64,000 nt of DNA from Myrmaecium sp. VS I D KN 1. Lineage: Eukaryota; Ascomycota; Dothideomycetes; Valsariales; Valsariaceae. Numbering within the stretch: position 1 is the first letter of the stretch; the number at the start of each line of letters is the position of its first letter. Positions 10,410 through 24,183 of the stretch are shown here, piece by piece. A program made the position numbers and the translations under genes. The notes under the pieces were generated by a model that saw only the letters and a program-made list of their open reading frames with translations, ran no database searches and was not told the origin of the DNA. Location of the stretch: contig JADQAV010000038.1 of NCBI GenBank assembly GCA_019775845.1, positions 788,812 to 852,811 of the forward strand, written 5' to 3'.

Positions 10410-13400
10410 TTCCATTCCGTTCCCCCCTCTCCCAATCACCACCAACCACTAACCACCCCGGCGGCGGCGGCGGCCTCGAACCCTTGAAACCACCCATCCA
10501 TGCTCCGACACGGAATAACTGAGAAGCCCGGTCCCGTGTGCGAGAGCAAAGAGATCTGCAGCAGGCGTGCTTGGTTTGTCGTGCGACAGAGGTCGAGGGG
10601 GGTGGGGGCGGAATCTTTGTGTCGGGCAGGCGACGACCATGTGCTTTTCAGGGGTGTGGCCTGTCCAAAATTCCCAAGGGAAAGGGATGGAAGGGAGGGA
10701 AGGAGGGGGGGATGGGGGCGCGCGGCTCGAAACCCGTCGGGCGGAATTCTATCCGCGGAGGACTGCATTTTGATGTGGTCGGTGCTGGCGGGGATGGTGT
10801 GTCGTACGAATCGCGGCTTCTTTGTTGGCGCCGGCGGTACTGATCGGCGTAAAATATAAAACATCTGTAGCGTTTTCTTATCATTACCATGCTCATCATC
10901 GATGTTCTCGAAGTCCGGAACGGTAGCATCAAAGCACGGAGTGAATGGGAAGGGTAAGGGACAGCAGAGGACGATTGAAGGATGAAAGAACTGATATAGA
11001 CTCCGTAGATATCAAGATTCTTCCGGTTCCTTTCGCGAGAGATCGAACGAAGGAATAACTCGCACGTCGTGGAAAGATAACTGCAGTGAGAGTAAAAAAT
11101 CGGAAAGTAAATTGTTGCGGGAAAGGATGTGCACCTCTGCCTCACCTCAGCAAGGCACAAGCTCCCTGCGGGCCAAGCGGGCCGGGTCCATGGCCAATTC
11201 CCAGCGACGGAGCTTGTGGGTGCGCGCCCCGCTCGCCAAACAGCGGAAGCGGAAGCGGGAACTGTCAGGCATTGCGAGGATGGATGGGTATGGCATGAAT
11301 CATGTCGGTTCCTCGGGTTCTCTTGCAGAGCTTCTATGAAGGGTTGTTTTTGGATTTCATGCTTTCTGCTTTCTTCTTGGGGTACTGTATGACTGCTGGT
11401 AGCCCAGGTAAGTGTTCTTGACCGCTGAGGTACAGTATGAAACTGCTCCCCGGTCTTTCATGATGAGAGCGGGTGCCAACCCTCCTGCAGAGAAGGCTAG
11501 TGTCCGAGTGTAGCAGAGAAAATCGTATGTTTTTCCTGTGTAAGAGAGAGATCTCAGCCCTTTTCTTAGATCGTCCGTTGCCGGTTCGAAGGTCGAGCCG
11601 GCTACGGAGTTGGAGATTTAGGGGAGGCCGGGGGGAAGGGGGAAGAAGTGGTTCGTGCTGGGCGATGCCCACCCTGGCGCCTCCGCGCCTCCCTCCACCC
11701 CCCCACCCCCCCGGGCGGTGCAAGGACGCTGGAGGGGGGTGTGACCGAACCGCGAGGCGTTGACGGACCCGTTCCGCCGGCGTAAAGCGCACCTAAACTA
11801 GTTAGGGTCCTGCTAGAAAGATCTGTGTGTCCCCGCAATTAGGAAGGGGAGGATGGAGAGAGAAGCTCCAGTGCATTGCGCAGTAGTGAATCACGGATTG
11901 CTTTTGCTCTGACATGTGTGCATAGCCAGAACTTGCTGCCTGATGCGGCGGTCAATCAGCGTTGAAAAGGGTCAGCGTTGTCGGTATCAGGCACCCTTGC
12001 TGTGCACCATCGGACTGTATAATGACGTTAAAAGTAGGAGAAGGTCGGTAACACCGCGAGGACGGAGTGTTCTTCAGCTGGGAATACTGGTTGTGGAGGC
12101 CTAGGAACCTTTCTTTTTCCTTGACACACCGTCATCTCACAACCTGTTCGTAGCATAGCATCCCAGGAGCCAGGTAAGGGCCTGCGCTGTGTCTCTGGTG
12201 AAATGCTAGTCCGCTGCGGTGCCATCAACACGGCGCTCAGGGGGAACCTCCACCCGCACCTCGCCTGTGGTATGCTCGTGGGCATATTGAAGGTCGTAGC
12301 TTATAACATATGGGGGAGATTGATCATACAATACAGACGCGAGAAACCCTGGGACATGCTGTTGAAGTGGTTAGAAGGCTCGGTCGCACGATGACTTGTA
12401 CCTACCGCCCAGACACTCTAATCCCCTCAGGAGCTATCATATGTACAATAGTAATGTATGTTGACAAGCATTGTAGTAGGATAGTCGTTACGGACTTTCT
12501 TGAGGTCCGTACAGGGTACTCGAGGTCCAAGCAAGCTCCCTCCGTAGAAAATCGTGACTAGGGCCGGGAATAACCTCCTCATCTCATCTCATCGTGAGAC
12601 GGGACCATAACCACGATCGGGCTCCACAAAGTTTGTTCGTCCTCCTGATGAGCCTGGCGGTGGAGGAGGATGAAGATTGCACATGATGGTTTGACGGGTG
12701 ACGGTTGACGTCGGTCCAACCTGCAAGCCATGAACGACATAGCTTCCGGTTTCTCGCGGCGTAAGCTGCGAATGGCGGTTCCGACGTGCTGTGAGTGAGC
12801 GGAGCCGGAGGTTCCACCGTGACACGGAATTGAAGGCGCTTTGAGCGCCGTTGGATATCTGTACAGAGTTGGTGTGTTTTGGCGTTCCCGGATGCAGAGA
12901 AGTGCCGTACTAATAGACGAGCGCCGGCCGTGGTGGAGAAGCGGCGGCGGCGGCCGGTCAATCTGTGCAAGGTGCATGGGCGCACGGATGTATTGTATTT
13001 TACCGTACTGAATGATATTAGAGGGGGAGTTGTTCCGCCAGTCGGATCCAATCAGGTAGCGGATAGGGACCGCGTCGGTCGCCCAAAAAGGCTACCTATG
13101 CGACCGCGAGAGGGGGCTCATTGATGTCCGAGCCATGCGTGCCGGATGAGCCTCGCCTGGCATGTCATACTCTCTCCACTGCACGGCGTGGCAGGTTTCT
13201 CGGTGTTCTGTTGCGGCATCTTGGGGTTGAGCAGCAGTATTCCTTCTAGATTTCTGCTTTCTTTCTCTGAATGCATTCGGGTTATTTATCTCTGGAATGT
13301 CTCGCATGTGGCACAGCAGATACATGCGCGTGCGACAGAGGAGGATTCGGAATCTCTCAACCGATGGGATTCACACATGGCAGCAATCCTGCGGGGGGTT

Positions 13401-14214
13401 AAGGGAGGAGGGGCAGAAGCGGGCGGGAGGAAGCAAGATTCACCTCCATAGATAGGGCCATTCTCTCTCCTACAATTCCTCCGAACCGACACTCCCCGCC
13501 ATCCGCTGCTCTCCACCAGGCAACGAGTGATGGGGGAGTTACCAGTAGCGCCAGGCCCGACCAGCTGGTTCTGTATCAAAGCCTCCCTTACCTTACCTCC
13601 TGTACCTTAGTACTCTTCCTTCCCTTACAAAGTCCGCCCGCCGCGCACTCCGAGACGAACGGTGACGATGAAGGGTCATATTCAGGGCGACAGAGATAGC
13701 AATGGCGAGATCAAGGGGGCGCTTGGCGCCGAACAACTTGAAGGCAATAGCTTGATGGCTTGGTTGCAGCTCGCTTTATTCTGCCATAACAGCGATGGGT
13801 CGCTTCGTGAATGACAAAGTGGTGGCCTGATTATGTATGACAAAGTTCGAGACGATACTACGAATGGGTTAGCAGCAGCTGTGAGTATCGGCGCGTTCTA
13901 TCGTCCCCTAGAGATTGTTCCGGTAATAAGGGCATCTTTCGCCGGCCAGGTCGTTTCATTCTTTACCCCTGGGTTGGATTCAAACTCACCATCGTCATGT
14001 CCGTTTCTAGTAATTCTTCCTCATCCGGCCGGGTGGGTTGCTCTTGTCTGAGTCTGGCAGCTTGGTGAAATTACGGTAATGAGGAAACCCCCTTACTCGG
14101 GTGTACTACCTAATATCCCTCCGCACAGGCGAGCAATTCGTGGACCACCAACCATGTCCCGGATCGGCACGACCTCGAAATCGATCGCAATTGCACCTTA
14201 ACCATTTGGCGTAA

Positions 14215-14333
14215 GTGGCCGTTGTCGTCGCGGTCGTCGTCAGCATTATCATCCTCATCTTCGTCCTTGTTCTTGTCTTCGTCGTCGTCCTTGCTCTCAT
14301 CGTCAACGTCGCTGTCGCCGTTGTGGTTAGGAA
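14215..14333. repeat. Imperfect GTC/ATC trinucleotide tract
   Basis: About 120 bp made mostly of GTC, ATC, CTC and TTC triplets on the plus strand. It can be read as a poly-Ser, poly-Val or poly-Asp frame depending on phase and strand. With no supporting exons either side I treat it as simple sequence. A related GAC/GAT tract lies at 15095-15155. Confidence 0.6.
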
Positions 14334-15771
14334 GGCGAACGTCGTGGATAGAAGCCTTCACCAAGCGTCTGAGGGGTTCAGCCTACGGCATTCCTTCAGC
14401 GAGCCTGCTGGGAGCCACACACCATCGCGTCACTTGGCAGCAGACGAGGCTGTCGAGGCGCGACTCCAATGGACGGCCTATCATCCGAGGGGACGATAGC
14501 GTACTACTGACGAAAGCGCCACAGGCGGCGTCATGTTGCTCTCTCCGGCAGAGTTCACGGCCGGTCTAAGCAAGCCAACGCGACCGGCTCTCTTGCCGAC
14601 ATGACTCTTTCGCGAGGGAGAGGGTCCTCCTGTAGGGCGTCGCCCTGGGCGTTCTTCTACCTAGCCAACTGTGGCCAGCTCCACAGACAATGAATGGTGG
14701 TTTTGATCCTCCGAGTACCGATATACATAGGTACACCGGAGTACCACGAGTGAGGTACTCCAGGAGGCATGTTGGTTGGTAAGCACGTAAGGCCGGCTTG
14801 GACAAGCATGTTGGTCTCATCTACCTTACCTGAAGCCTACGGCCGATACATGCTTACTCTCAAGGTACCTTACTCGTTCCTAAGTATTTCAGGTCTCCAC
14901 ACCATGGCCTTGGCCTTGCACTTGGCCCGCTCACCCCCGCCTAGCCCCCAACCCTTTCGCAACTGCTTTCCTTATCGGACTGGTGATTTGTCCCTGTGAC
15001 GCTGTCAACGTCGTCTCGCTCGACCAGCCCCTTCTGCCCTACCGGCTTTTGCACCCTCATGTCCGGACATGGGCGCTGCACCGCTCGCCCTGATGACGGC
15101 GGCGGCCACGACGACAAGGAAGAGGACGACGAGGACAATGACGATGATGAGATGCCACTTATGCTGGCAAGGGAGATGATAGGCGCCATACTCGGCCAAC
15201 TTTTCCTTTCCGTCTGCAGGACACATGACATGGACGGCAACGCAGCGATTGACGCCAGGCTGCCTTGACATGGCAACTGATTTAAGGCCGGTATTTCCAT
15301 CACCGCCTCCGTCTTCCCCGCAGTCGGTGCCAGCAATGGAGCGTCCGTGTGCTCGCATCCATGTGAGGTAAGGTAAGGTAAAAATACACAAGATACCTTA
15401 GCTAAGGCAGGCATCTCAGCATAACATTGGATGGGACCGCGCGCCTGGCATGCACAGAGCAACCGGCACGAGCACCGGGTACGGAGAAAGAAGAGATGGG
15501 GAGTGAATCATAAGTTACTGACACACGGACAATTACACAGTGATGAAGCCAGTGTTCGCGATGTTGTTAAGAATAGCCCGACCAGTCGCATCTGAGCAAG
15601 GGTTGCCGCTCCTCGGTGCATCAGTCGTTCGTCGCCTGTCGTTCGTCGCCCATCGCCGGTCGCTCGTCAAACAAACGCACTGGCACGGTGGGCGGGACGG
15701 GGACCGGGTGCAGTGGCGCAGTCTCCACCGGCTGGTGGAGCAAGACGGCAGGGCTTGGACACACACCCGCC

Positions 15772-15804
15772 CACATCCACATTCACATCCACATTCACAT
15801 CCAC
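15772..15804. repeat. 12-bp tandem repeat (CACATCCACATT)
   Basis: Nearly three tandem copies of a 12-bp unit built from CCACATT/CCACATC hexamers, within the gene-poor region. Confidence 0.7.
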
Positions 15805-16004
15805 ACCCGCTCACCTTGGGTTTGACCTTTTTCACTACTCCGTACTCCGTACAGCGCACCGGCCTTTCTGCTCCGCTCCCTACAATACCTTACCGAGCGG
15901 AGCACATTACATAAGGTATAATCGGTGTAATACCTTGAGGTACCTGACCACCCCCTCCCTCCAGCATCACTCCGCTGGCATCTGTTTCCGCTGTCGCGAC
16001 GTGT

Positions 16005-16034
<30 letters not shown>
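16005..16034. repeat. AGC/CAG microsatellite, 10 units
   Basis: Ten uninterrupted AGC triplets, followed by degenerate units (GGTAGCAGTAGC). It is not inside any supported coding exon. Confidence 0.85.
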
Positions 16035-16035
<1 letters not shown>

Positions 16036-18252
16036 GTAGCAGTAGCGCGGTCCCATCTCATCTTTGGTCTGACTTGCGCCCTGCCCTGCCCTGCCTGTCG
16101 CTCGTAAGGCTAATCACGCGTGGATGGCCGATGCAGCGAAAAGGCCCGGCAGATCCAGCGAACCCGGCCCCCCGTTCGTCTACCTAGCGCCGCCACCAAC
16201 ATTTCCCCCTAAACACCCCTCGCTTTTCTCTCTTCTATCATCGCTTCCAGGTTTGCTGCTAACCCAACGAAAAGGCGCGTTCCCGGAAAGGCATCGCATC
16301 GGTCCATTCGCACCGCTTGCCTTGCCTGTCTGCCCATCCGACCGCGTCCCACCCCTTCCCCGTCCTGGTCCCAGTGTTGACCAGCGAGTCCCCATCTTGA
16401 TTATGACCCTCCCTTAGCGGCCCCTCCGCTCCCCTGAGCACCCCGTGAGGCGGTAAAGGGATGAAGTAGGTAGGTATAGCCTTGCTTCCCACACGCTGCT
16501 GAGCACCGAAAGCAGGACCGGCACCGGCATGAGCAACCCACGCACCCACGCACACACACGCACCCAAACTCGAAAGCACACAAGCACCAAGCAAGCTCCC
16601 AAGCTCCCAAGCTCCCCCCGCCCCTGGCCCCCACCGCCCCTCCCCTTCTCCCATCCATCCCCGGCCCTGCTCATCGTCCCGAGCCTAGCCAGCAAGGGTG
16701 CAGGGGAATAAAACGGGAAAAACGAAAAGGACGAAATTTGGGGCCAGCCGGCAGGAGCTACCTCGCACCCACCGATCCGATTTCCCCCCTGCTGCTAAAG
16801 CCGGCGGCGGCCGCGATGTTTGTAGCGCGCCCATTGCGAATGAATGGGGGGTGTGTTCTCGAGGAGAGCAGCGGCGGCTAAACACGCGTGGTTGGGTTTT
16901 TGGGGTCCGGTTTTCTTTCTTTGTTACTTTCATTCTTTCTCTTGCTTATGCCCGGGGGGCTAGTGCTCGAGAGTCTCTCCGCTCCTCGTCCGTCCGTACG
17001 TCTGTCTGTCTGTCTGTCCGTCAATTCCGCAACGACGGCTACGACGCCGTCGCCGAAGCTTGCCGAGAGGGTGCGCGCTAGCATTGCTTGCTGTGTTTGA
17101 ACTAGTTCGTTGTCGATATTGTTGTCGTGCTGGCCATTGTGGCAGTGAATTGAATGAATGTATCTGATGCCGGATCTGAGCCTCAGTGTGAGCTTGAGCT
17201 TGTGAGCTTGCTTGGTGATGATGATGATGCTGGAGCAAGGGATTACCCAGCGTCATCATGCTTCTCTTTGCTCATATCATCTCAGCTCATCCCCTGTATT
17301 GTAACAACAGCATCGCCGGATAGCTTCATTGTTACTGAAAGAGTACATACATGCTACGTACGTAAGCATGTGCAAACCATACATACCTTGCGATCGGAAT
17401 CCCCGTCCTACGGGGCCGTGAGGGCTGATGGCTGCCTTGTACCGTTAGTTACCGTCACTTACCTCTTAGTCCTCTCTCGGTCCTCCCTTAGCGTTCCAAA
17501 CGGTCCGGAACTGGCCCGTCCATTCACTCGCTCGCTCGCTCACCCGGTCGCGTCCCCACTCCTCCCCATTAGTCCCCTACCTTAGGATAGCTTGGTCCCT
17601 CCCTCGCATCTGAGGAGCATCTGAGCATCTCCAACTCTCGCTCGCCTGTTTGCCAGGATCCCGATCCTTCCAACGCAATGGCCAGGCACCAGCCGCATGA
17701 TGCCGCAGGCCGCTGGCCGCAGACCGCAGGGCCGCATGTCGGGACAATCATCCACCATGCTCGTGGGCATCTTGTGGACGACTGGAGTACCTAGCTATCC
17801 GTACCGACTCACACTCACTAGCACCGACTGGGCCAAATAACGTTAGCGATTAGCCCGCTGGCCAGATGTTGACGTTCTTGAAGGCTTTCCCCCTGGCAGG
17901 GCAGGGCAGGGCAGGGCGCAGGGCTCTCTCATCATTCCCAGCCCGGCTAGGTGCTCTCGTCTGCTTTTGCGGCTGCTAATCACTTTCTCACTAAAACTTA
18001 ACTCCATACCTCCGTGCCTGCTCTCCATACTATTTTACTACTAGGGACTATTTACTACGACGACTCCTCCGTTCATACCTGAGGTGATCAGAGCTCACAC
18101 CCCTCCCCTCCCCTGCCCTGCCCCAGCGAGCTTCGACCTTCTCAAGGCAGAGTGAAGTGGAAAAGCATACAAATTCACCAAGTCCGGCAAGCCTCCAAGA
18201 TACTGTAAGCCCTCCGTCCCATCCTCCCCTTCCGACGCCCTTCCACTTAAAT

Positions 18253-19739
18253 ATGCCCCCTCGTTCTCCTCGTTCCCCTCGCTCCCCTCTCCTCCACCAA
18301 TCCGCCGTCCATCCAGTCTCACACCCGCCCAGACCCCGTGCTCTCTCCGACCTCACCCTTCCGCCACACCCGTCCGGCATTTCCAGCCTGCGTTCGCGAC
18401 GTCAGGCTCGCTCTCGCTCTCGCACCCAATTGGATCACCTGAGGGAAGCCATCTGGGACCAGCTAGCCAGTGAGGCACAGCCGTCCACCCCTCAAAACCC
18501 ACCCGCAAGCCCTCCATCCCTTCTCGACGAACCACTCCCGGACGCCTTCCTGCTCTCCCCCAAGCTCTGGACGACGACCACCACCGCCGAGCACGAGCAC
18601 GAGCACGAGCACGTCTACTCCCAGTGCCGGAAGGACTCCCTCCAGAGCTTCACCGACTACAGCTTCCCGCCTCCGCCAGCGGCCTCGGACTACTTCAACA
18701 GCCAGTCGGCGTCGCATTCCGAAGCTTCAGATCCTGAGGATTTCGGACTGCATCTCTCCGGCATTGAAGCCACGAACTCGCAACCTGTCCAGCTTCAAGA
18801 GATGACGTGAGTGAACCGCCCCGGATCCCCTTCAAACTCGAAGCAGGGGCTGACCGTGCTGACGATGACCAACAGGACTTTGGACTTCGCCATCCCCTCA
18901 TTTGGACAGTTCGGGTCTTTCGGTCACTCCGCCGCTTCTTCCAGTAAGCACCATTCTCCTAGGTGTCCTCGCCGACAGCATGGCTTACCATCCTCCTAGG
19001 TCTCCTCATGGACCAACACTCCTACTCCGCTGCACCCCAGCATCCGCCTCTCCAAGCAGGGGCTCCCTCACCCTATGCTCCCTCCTTCGGAAGCCCGCTC
19101 ACCGATTCGCGGCGGCGATCAAGTCGAGGTCCGGAGCAGTTATCCCCATACTCACAAACCGTCCAACCGAGCCCGTACCAGCCCGGCCAGCCCCCGTTAC
19201 GATCGAGTCCGCAACCGATGTACTCGAGATCGCCCGCAGATACGCTGAGCGCCATCAGCCCGCCGCCTCACAGCTCCGCCTACCCGATCCCCGGCCAGAC
19301 GTTACCGGGGCTCGGCTACAGCAGCTACCCTCCCTACGAAGCCTCCCGCCTCGCACCCTCCCACTACCCCCCAAGCAGCTACGAAATGGGCTACAACAGC
19401 TCCCTCCCCACATACCCCCCCTCCGCCGCCCCCTACCCGCCGCCACCACCTCCATACGCCCCCGAAGCGGGCCTCCCGCCGCCAAACGCCACCGACCGAT
19501 CCGGCCGGCCGGGGGCAGCGGCCGCGCGCCCGAAACCGCAGTGCTGGGAGCACGGCTGCAACGGCCGCCAGTTCTCGACGTTTAGCAACTTGCTCCGGCA
19601 TCAGCGCGAGAAGAGCGGGACGGCGGCCAAGTCGTATTGCCCCCGCTGCGGGGCGGAGTTCACCCGCACGACGGCGCGCAATGGGCATATGGCGCATGAT
19701 AAGTGTAAGCCGCGACGGGCGTCGGAGGCGAGTAGCTGA
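18253..19739 (+). CDS. Zinc-finger (C2H2-like) protein with long Pro/Ser-rich N-terminus
   Basis: Three exons in phase: 18253-18806, 18876-18943, 19000-19739; 453 residues. The ATG at 18253 is the first in the frame. Residues 1-385 are low complexity: [10 protein letters not shown] at the start, an EHEHEHEH run encoded by a GAGCAC repeat at 18593-18612, then a Pro/Tyr/Ser-rich stretch ending in [10 protein letters not shown]. Residues 389-443 hold two finger-like units: [20 protein letters not shown], with C389, C394 and H408, and [20 protein letters not shown], with C421, C424, H437 and H440. The first unit lacks an obvious second histidine, so it may be a degenerate finger. A basic tail follows (KPRRAS). 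The arrangement suggests a DNA-binding regulator; the target is unknown. Two nearby acceptors (18956-18957 and 18998-18999) exist; only the second keeps the zinc-finger frame. Confidence 0.82.
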
Positions 19740-22700
19740 GCGGGGGGTGGGGGTTGGGTTGGTTGGATGACTGGTTGGCTGGCGATGCTGCGATTTGAGG
19801 GTGTATGCGGATGTGTGTGCATTGCTTGATCTGAGTTGGGAGAGCCTCATGACTTTTGGTAAAAGACATGGGTAGGATTTGGGGACGGGAAGAAAGGGCT
19901 TGATGTGAAAGGATCACTACGTCTTTATCCACGATGCCACGAGCCCACAGCCCGAAAGCCTGGAGCTACACAGGCTGGAAAGTTCTGTTGCTCTTTGCCG
20001 ATGGGAAACAAACGGCTGAGACGGATACATGGATGGATCGAACGAGCAAGGGACGAGGGGTCTCACACCCAACCACGTCAGGCACCACTACTACGATTGT
20101 TCGGGGGGGATCTTTATTAGCCTCATGGCTTTTGTTCTTTTTACCTTTTCCTTGCTTTCCTTCTTCTTCTTTCCTTTCGTTCTCTTCTTCTTCTTTACCG
20201 CTTCACAATACCCCCCTCCTTCCGCCCTTATTTTTTTTCTCTTGTATTTAGTTTCATTTGGGTTGGGGAGGACTTTTTAGGGTTTTTCTTTTCTCGAGAG
20301 AGGATGTACAAAGCAAAGGAATATATACCGTCTCGTCTGTATGCGATTCTTCGTTGTGTTTTCTCTTTTTTCGGGCTGAGTTGTTGATGTGAGGACGTGA
20401 GGGGAGGGTTGGAAGGGGGAAGGTGGTGGAGGATGGGGTGAAGGAGATCCGCTCTCCCACCATCTTTCTATTGTTATTCTCTTTTATTCTCAGTAAAACC
20501 TCCTCAAGTTTATATCGTATATGCAGTTTAGAGCGCAGTGCTCTGCTTATAGCATATCAATTCGTATCCCATTCTTTTCAATCTCGCTTCCCTTAGTATG
20601 CGGATGTATCATGATACTTGTGTATGTAATAAGCGTCCTGCCATCAACCAGGAGCGGGAGCGGATCAGTGGCTTCCCCTCGTCTCCTCCACCTCCTCTTC
20701 CTCTTGCTTCTACTTTTTCATCGACGTGACCCGGCCGCCCTGCCCCCAATCCACTCTCGTACACGCCACTCCACCATTTCACTAACAGTGAAGCAGTGAG
20801 GGGAGAGAAGAAAGACCGAATCAGTTCAATGAATCAAAGAGGACACGGCGGAAGGAGAGGAGATAAACGGACGGATTGACAGGGCACTGGCTCACTTGCT
20901 TGTTGGTCATTATATACCATCTTACATTATATCAATGATGTTTGTTTAGGCAGAGAAGATCCCACTCCATTTCTACTTCACTTAAACACAGAACATCGGA
21001 TAGGGGGAAACAGGAAGAAGGAACATCGCTGATGGTTCCCCGCACGCCGTTCGTTCCTTCCTGTTTATTGGTGGGCTTGGTTCCCCTCTCCCCTCTCCTC
21101 TCTCTGCCCTCCGCTCTCCCCCCTCCCCCAAGAAAGTGACTGGAGGGGGGAGTGGGAGAGAGGAGACGTAGCGTTGTCTCACGCCAGACCAGGCCAGGCC
21201 AGACCCTCTCCACCCTACTCTAACGTAGCTCACTCACTCACTAAACTCACTGCTTACGTGACGAAATAACCCCCACACCGGGGTGGGTGTTGGATTGCTT
21301 GTCATTTGACGAGGAAGTACAAAGGTCGTTGGGGGCCGAGAACAGGGCAAACGGGGAATGGCTGTCGTCTCCTGTGTGTGTTGGTCACAGCTACCCACCA
21401 GTCTCCCACTGCTTACTCTCCTCTCTCTCTTTCAAGAGGGGGGAAGCACGCACCTCCACTACCCTCTGACCTGCTGGAGATGTCAAGTTGGGCAGAGGGA
21501 GGGGGGTGGGGAAAATGGGGTGGAAGGGGATGGGGGTGTGTGTGTCGGTAAGACCGGCATGACTCAGTGCCATACATGTACGATACCATGATGGCTTTCG
21601 TTGGTTTTCTCTTCTGTCGTTTATGCAAGACCCCTCCTCACGATACCTCGCTCGCCCCCTTGACGAGCGAGTTTCGTCAGGGAGTAACTGCGTCCCTATG
21701 CATTGCCCCACCGTCTGAGGAGACCGCTCACTTTGTGACAATGTCGAGGAGGTTCTATTGTAGTATCTCTCGAACGCGCCCTTTTCCCGCCCTACCCGCT
21801 TTCGTGGTGGTGGGAGGGAGAGGGCGAGACGTGTTGTGGTTCACGTAAGCCGTTGTCCGCGTCGAATAAGCTCGTTGTTATTGGCTCTTCGTATCAATTG
21901 TTGCGGTACCTATACCCCCTTGGTGCAGTTGTACATATGTACATACGTGTGGATAGCCAACAGTACGTAGCATGATCGACGAAGTAAGAAGGGTAAGGAC
22001 GCAGGAGGGTGTCCCTCGCCCCTCAAGCATTCGGCGTCAATTCACACATGCCGGAGCTCTGAGCTTCTGCAGCAGACCTCCCGTATCATGTGGCGTACGA
22101 ATGGACGCACCCTCAGCAACGTCAGTAATGAAACGCATCCGAGGGCATTGGAGTGTGGGGGCCTTGCAGAATGAGCCCATTCGCAGGCTTGACCATTAGC
22201 CTGTTCAGCCCTCATTCTTCCATCGTATTCTTCATAGCGAGGTCTCTCGTTATTGGTCTGGAAGAAATACTGTAGCGGCGGCCTTTGCCTCGAATACCGC
22301 CCGCCGAGCATCTCGTTGTCGGATAAATTCCTCAAAAGGAGAAGACGTTCATCCGGCGCCGGGCGGCGCAAACTTCCTGATGGTTGTGTGGTTGCTCTGC
22401 TGACTCGAGGGAGCAACAAGCCTTATGGCCCCCTCGCTATGCACGCTGACAAGTGCGTGAGAATTTGTCCGAACGCGACAAGGAAAGGTTTAGGAGAAAT
22501 AAAAAAGACGAGGAGAAGCAGATAGATCAGCGGCAGTATGAAAGCGCAAGAAGAAATGAGAGAAACGGAGATGTGCAAAGGTATTCACGCTGCCATCGTG
22601 AGCTCAGCCCATTCGCGGTGATGGACTGGCACCCGAGCTCGATAGCAGCTGGAGCCCCACCATGGGCTCCCCTGCCTCCTCCCTACCGCCCTGTCGCCCT

Positions 22701-24183
22701 GCCTTGTCACAAGTCCACTCCCCCGGGCAAATGGTCGAGTGCCGCCGGATCGGAAATCCCACATTCCCCATGTTCGGCATGCTTGCCATGCGACACGAAC
22801 CCTACCATCCTTTCCAATCCGTCCACCCCTTCCACCCTCCCTTGATCCCAGCTCTTGCGAATGCTGGGTTGGCATAATCCTACAGACATTTGGCGGAGCC
22901 GACAGTCAGCGTTTTCTCATGCGCGTCTTGTCAGAGAGAAATGACAGTTTCCGGACCGCTTCTGATTGGCTTAAACAGGGATTACAAGCCTCCCGTCAGC
23001 AAAAGCAAACAGGACGCTAACCACCGGCTGTGGACATGGACGGAATAAGGAATCCTCCTGGATGCGGGCCGGGTCTGCAATCCTGAAGGCAGGGAAGGTG
23101 CATGGCTGCATGACCGCATGGCGCCAGGGAAGGATGCCACCGTTGGGTGACCCGCCTGAGACATGCCTGGGAGTGAATGGTGTTCCTGTATAGGAGTCAT
23201 CGCCGACTGGATGACTGTAGTCCCCTTGGACTACACCTCACTCGCCTTGCCCTAGGGTCTTCGGTACGTTGTTTGAGTCAGTCGTACAGGTTGGTTGGAT
23301 TGATCCTGAAGGAAGAGATTAAGATCTGGATCCGGGAGTCCAGATGAAAGGAGCTTCTTCTGATCATGGCCGGATGGCTATCCGCCTTTGGAGGGCAGGA
23401 TATCCCCATATACCGCACGACGAAAGCTTCACATGCCACGGCCTGTCTTCCTGATCGAGCAGTAAGAATGATTCTGTACCAGCACCAGAAGACACTTCCA
23501 GGTTGTTGTGCAGGTGGTGGAGGTGATGTAGATGCTGTACTATTCCGGATTAGGCACAGAGAGAGCTCAGGAGGTGCGGTGAGGAGTAGCGCGACCGCCG
23601 GATAAAACTATCCTTGCTTAAACGGCAGCCGCAATAAGGCAGACCCTTCTCCGTAGTAAATCGTGCTCCACTCTCCTACCTACTGTACCATAGCTCCCTG
23701 TGACTGTGACTACAGACCGCCATCCACCCATCTCCCCAGCGACTTCAAACCACGAGCGTCTTCCTCGCCCTTTACCGCTTGAAAACTCCAAATCGCTCCA
23801 ATCTTATTGCCATCAACTGTACTTTCGACACTGTATCCTGCATCGTAGAACTGACTACAAGAAGATGGATGCCCGAACATAAGCTCCCACGGCTCATAGT
23901 CGTGTTTGGCCACGGACTCGCCCGTCGCTTCCCTCGCTCACACCGAAGTTCTATCAAACTGCTCATAGCAACAATCCTCCTTTACAAGCCGTCAAGATGA
24001 TACCACTCCTGTCGCAGCTCTTCCGAACCCACCATTCGCATACCAATTCCAGAACTATACCGGCCTTCCTTGTCACAAAACGAATATCCGGGCGATAAAG
24101 CAAGAGTGTCCCGAATAGAACACTACATTCATAACAATTCAATCGGCAGTATTTACAGACTGCGGGAGGTACTTGGGAACATA
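19740..24183. other. ~4.4 kb gene-poor region
   Basis: The first part (19740-20500) looks like the 3' UTR of the zinc-finger gene, T-rich on the plus strand. The rest has only short, mutually overlapping frames on both strands and CT-rich or GT-rich low-complexity segments (for example 21060-21140 and 21490-21550). 23640-24183 is the likely promoter and 5' UTR of the GTPase gene. No RNA gene, repeat family or transposon remnant was recognised. Confidence 0.45.

Larger units (their letters stand above)
10410..18252. other. ~7.8 kb gene-poor region
   Basis: Many short overlapping frames on both strands, but none with coherent codon use, a conserved domain or a phase-consistent set of exons. 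It holds simple-sequence tracts (listed separately) and repeated copies of a TACCTTAC / GTAAGGTA motif, for example near 13590-13602, 14823-14831, 15367-15380 and 15889-15897. There is no transposase, reverse transcriptase or clear terminal repeat. The sequence is not AT-rich as strong RIP damage would make it. The right end presumably holds the promoter and 5' UTR of the zinc-finger gene at 18253. Confidence 0.5.

Noticed and set aside
14110-14364. Acidic minus-strand frame (poly-Asp)
   Set aside because: Produced by a trinucleotide repeat; no flanking exons or conserved part.
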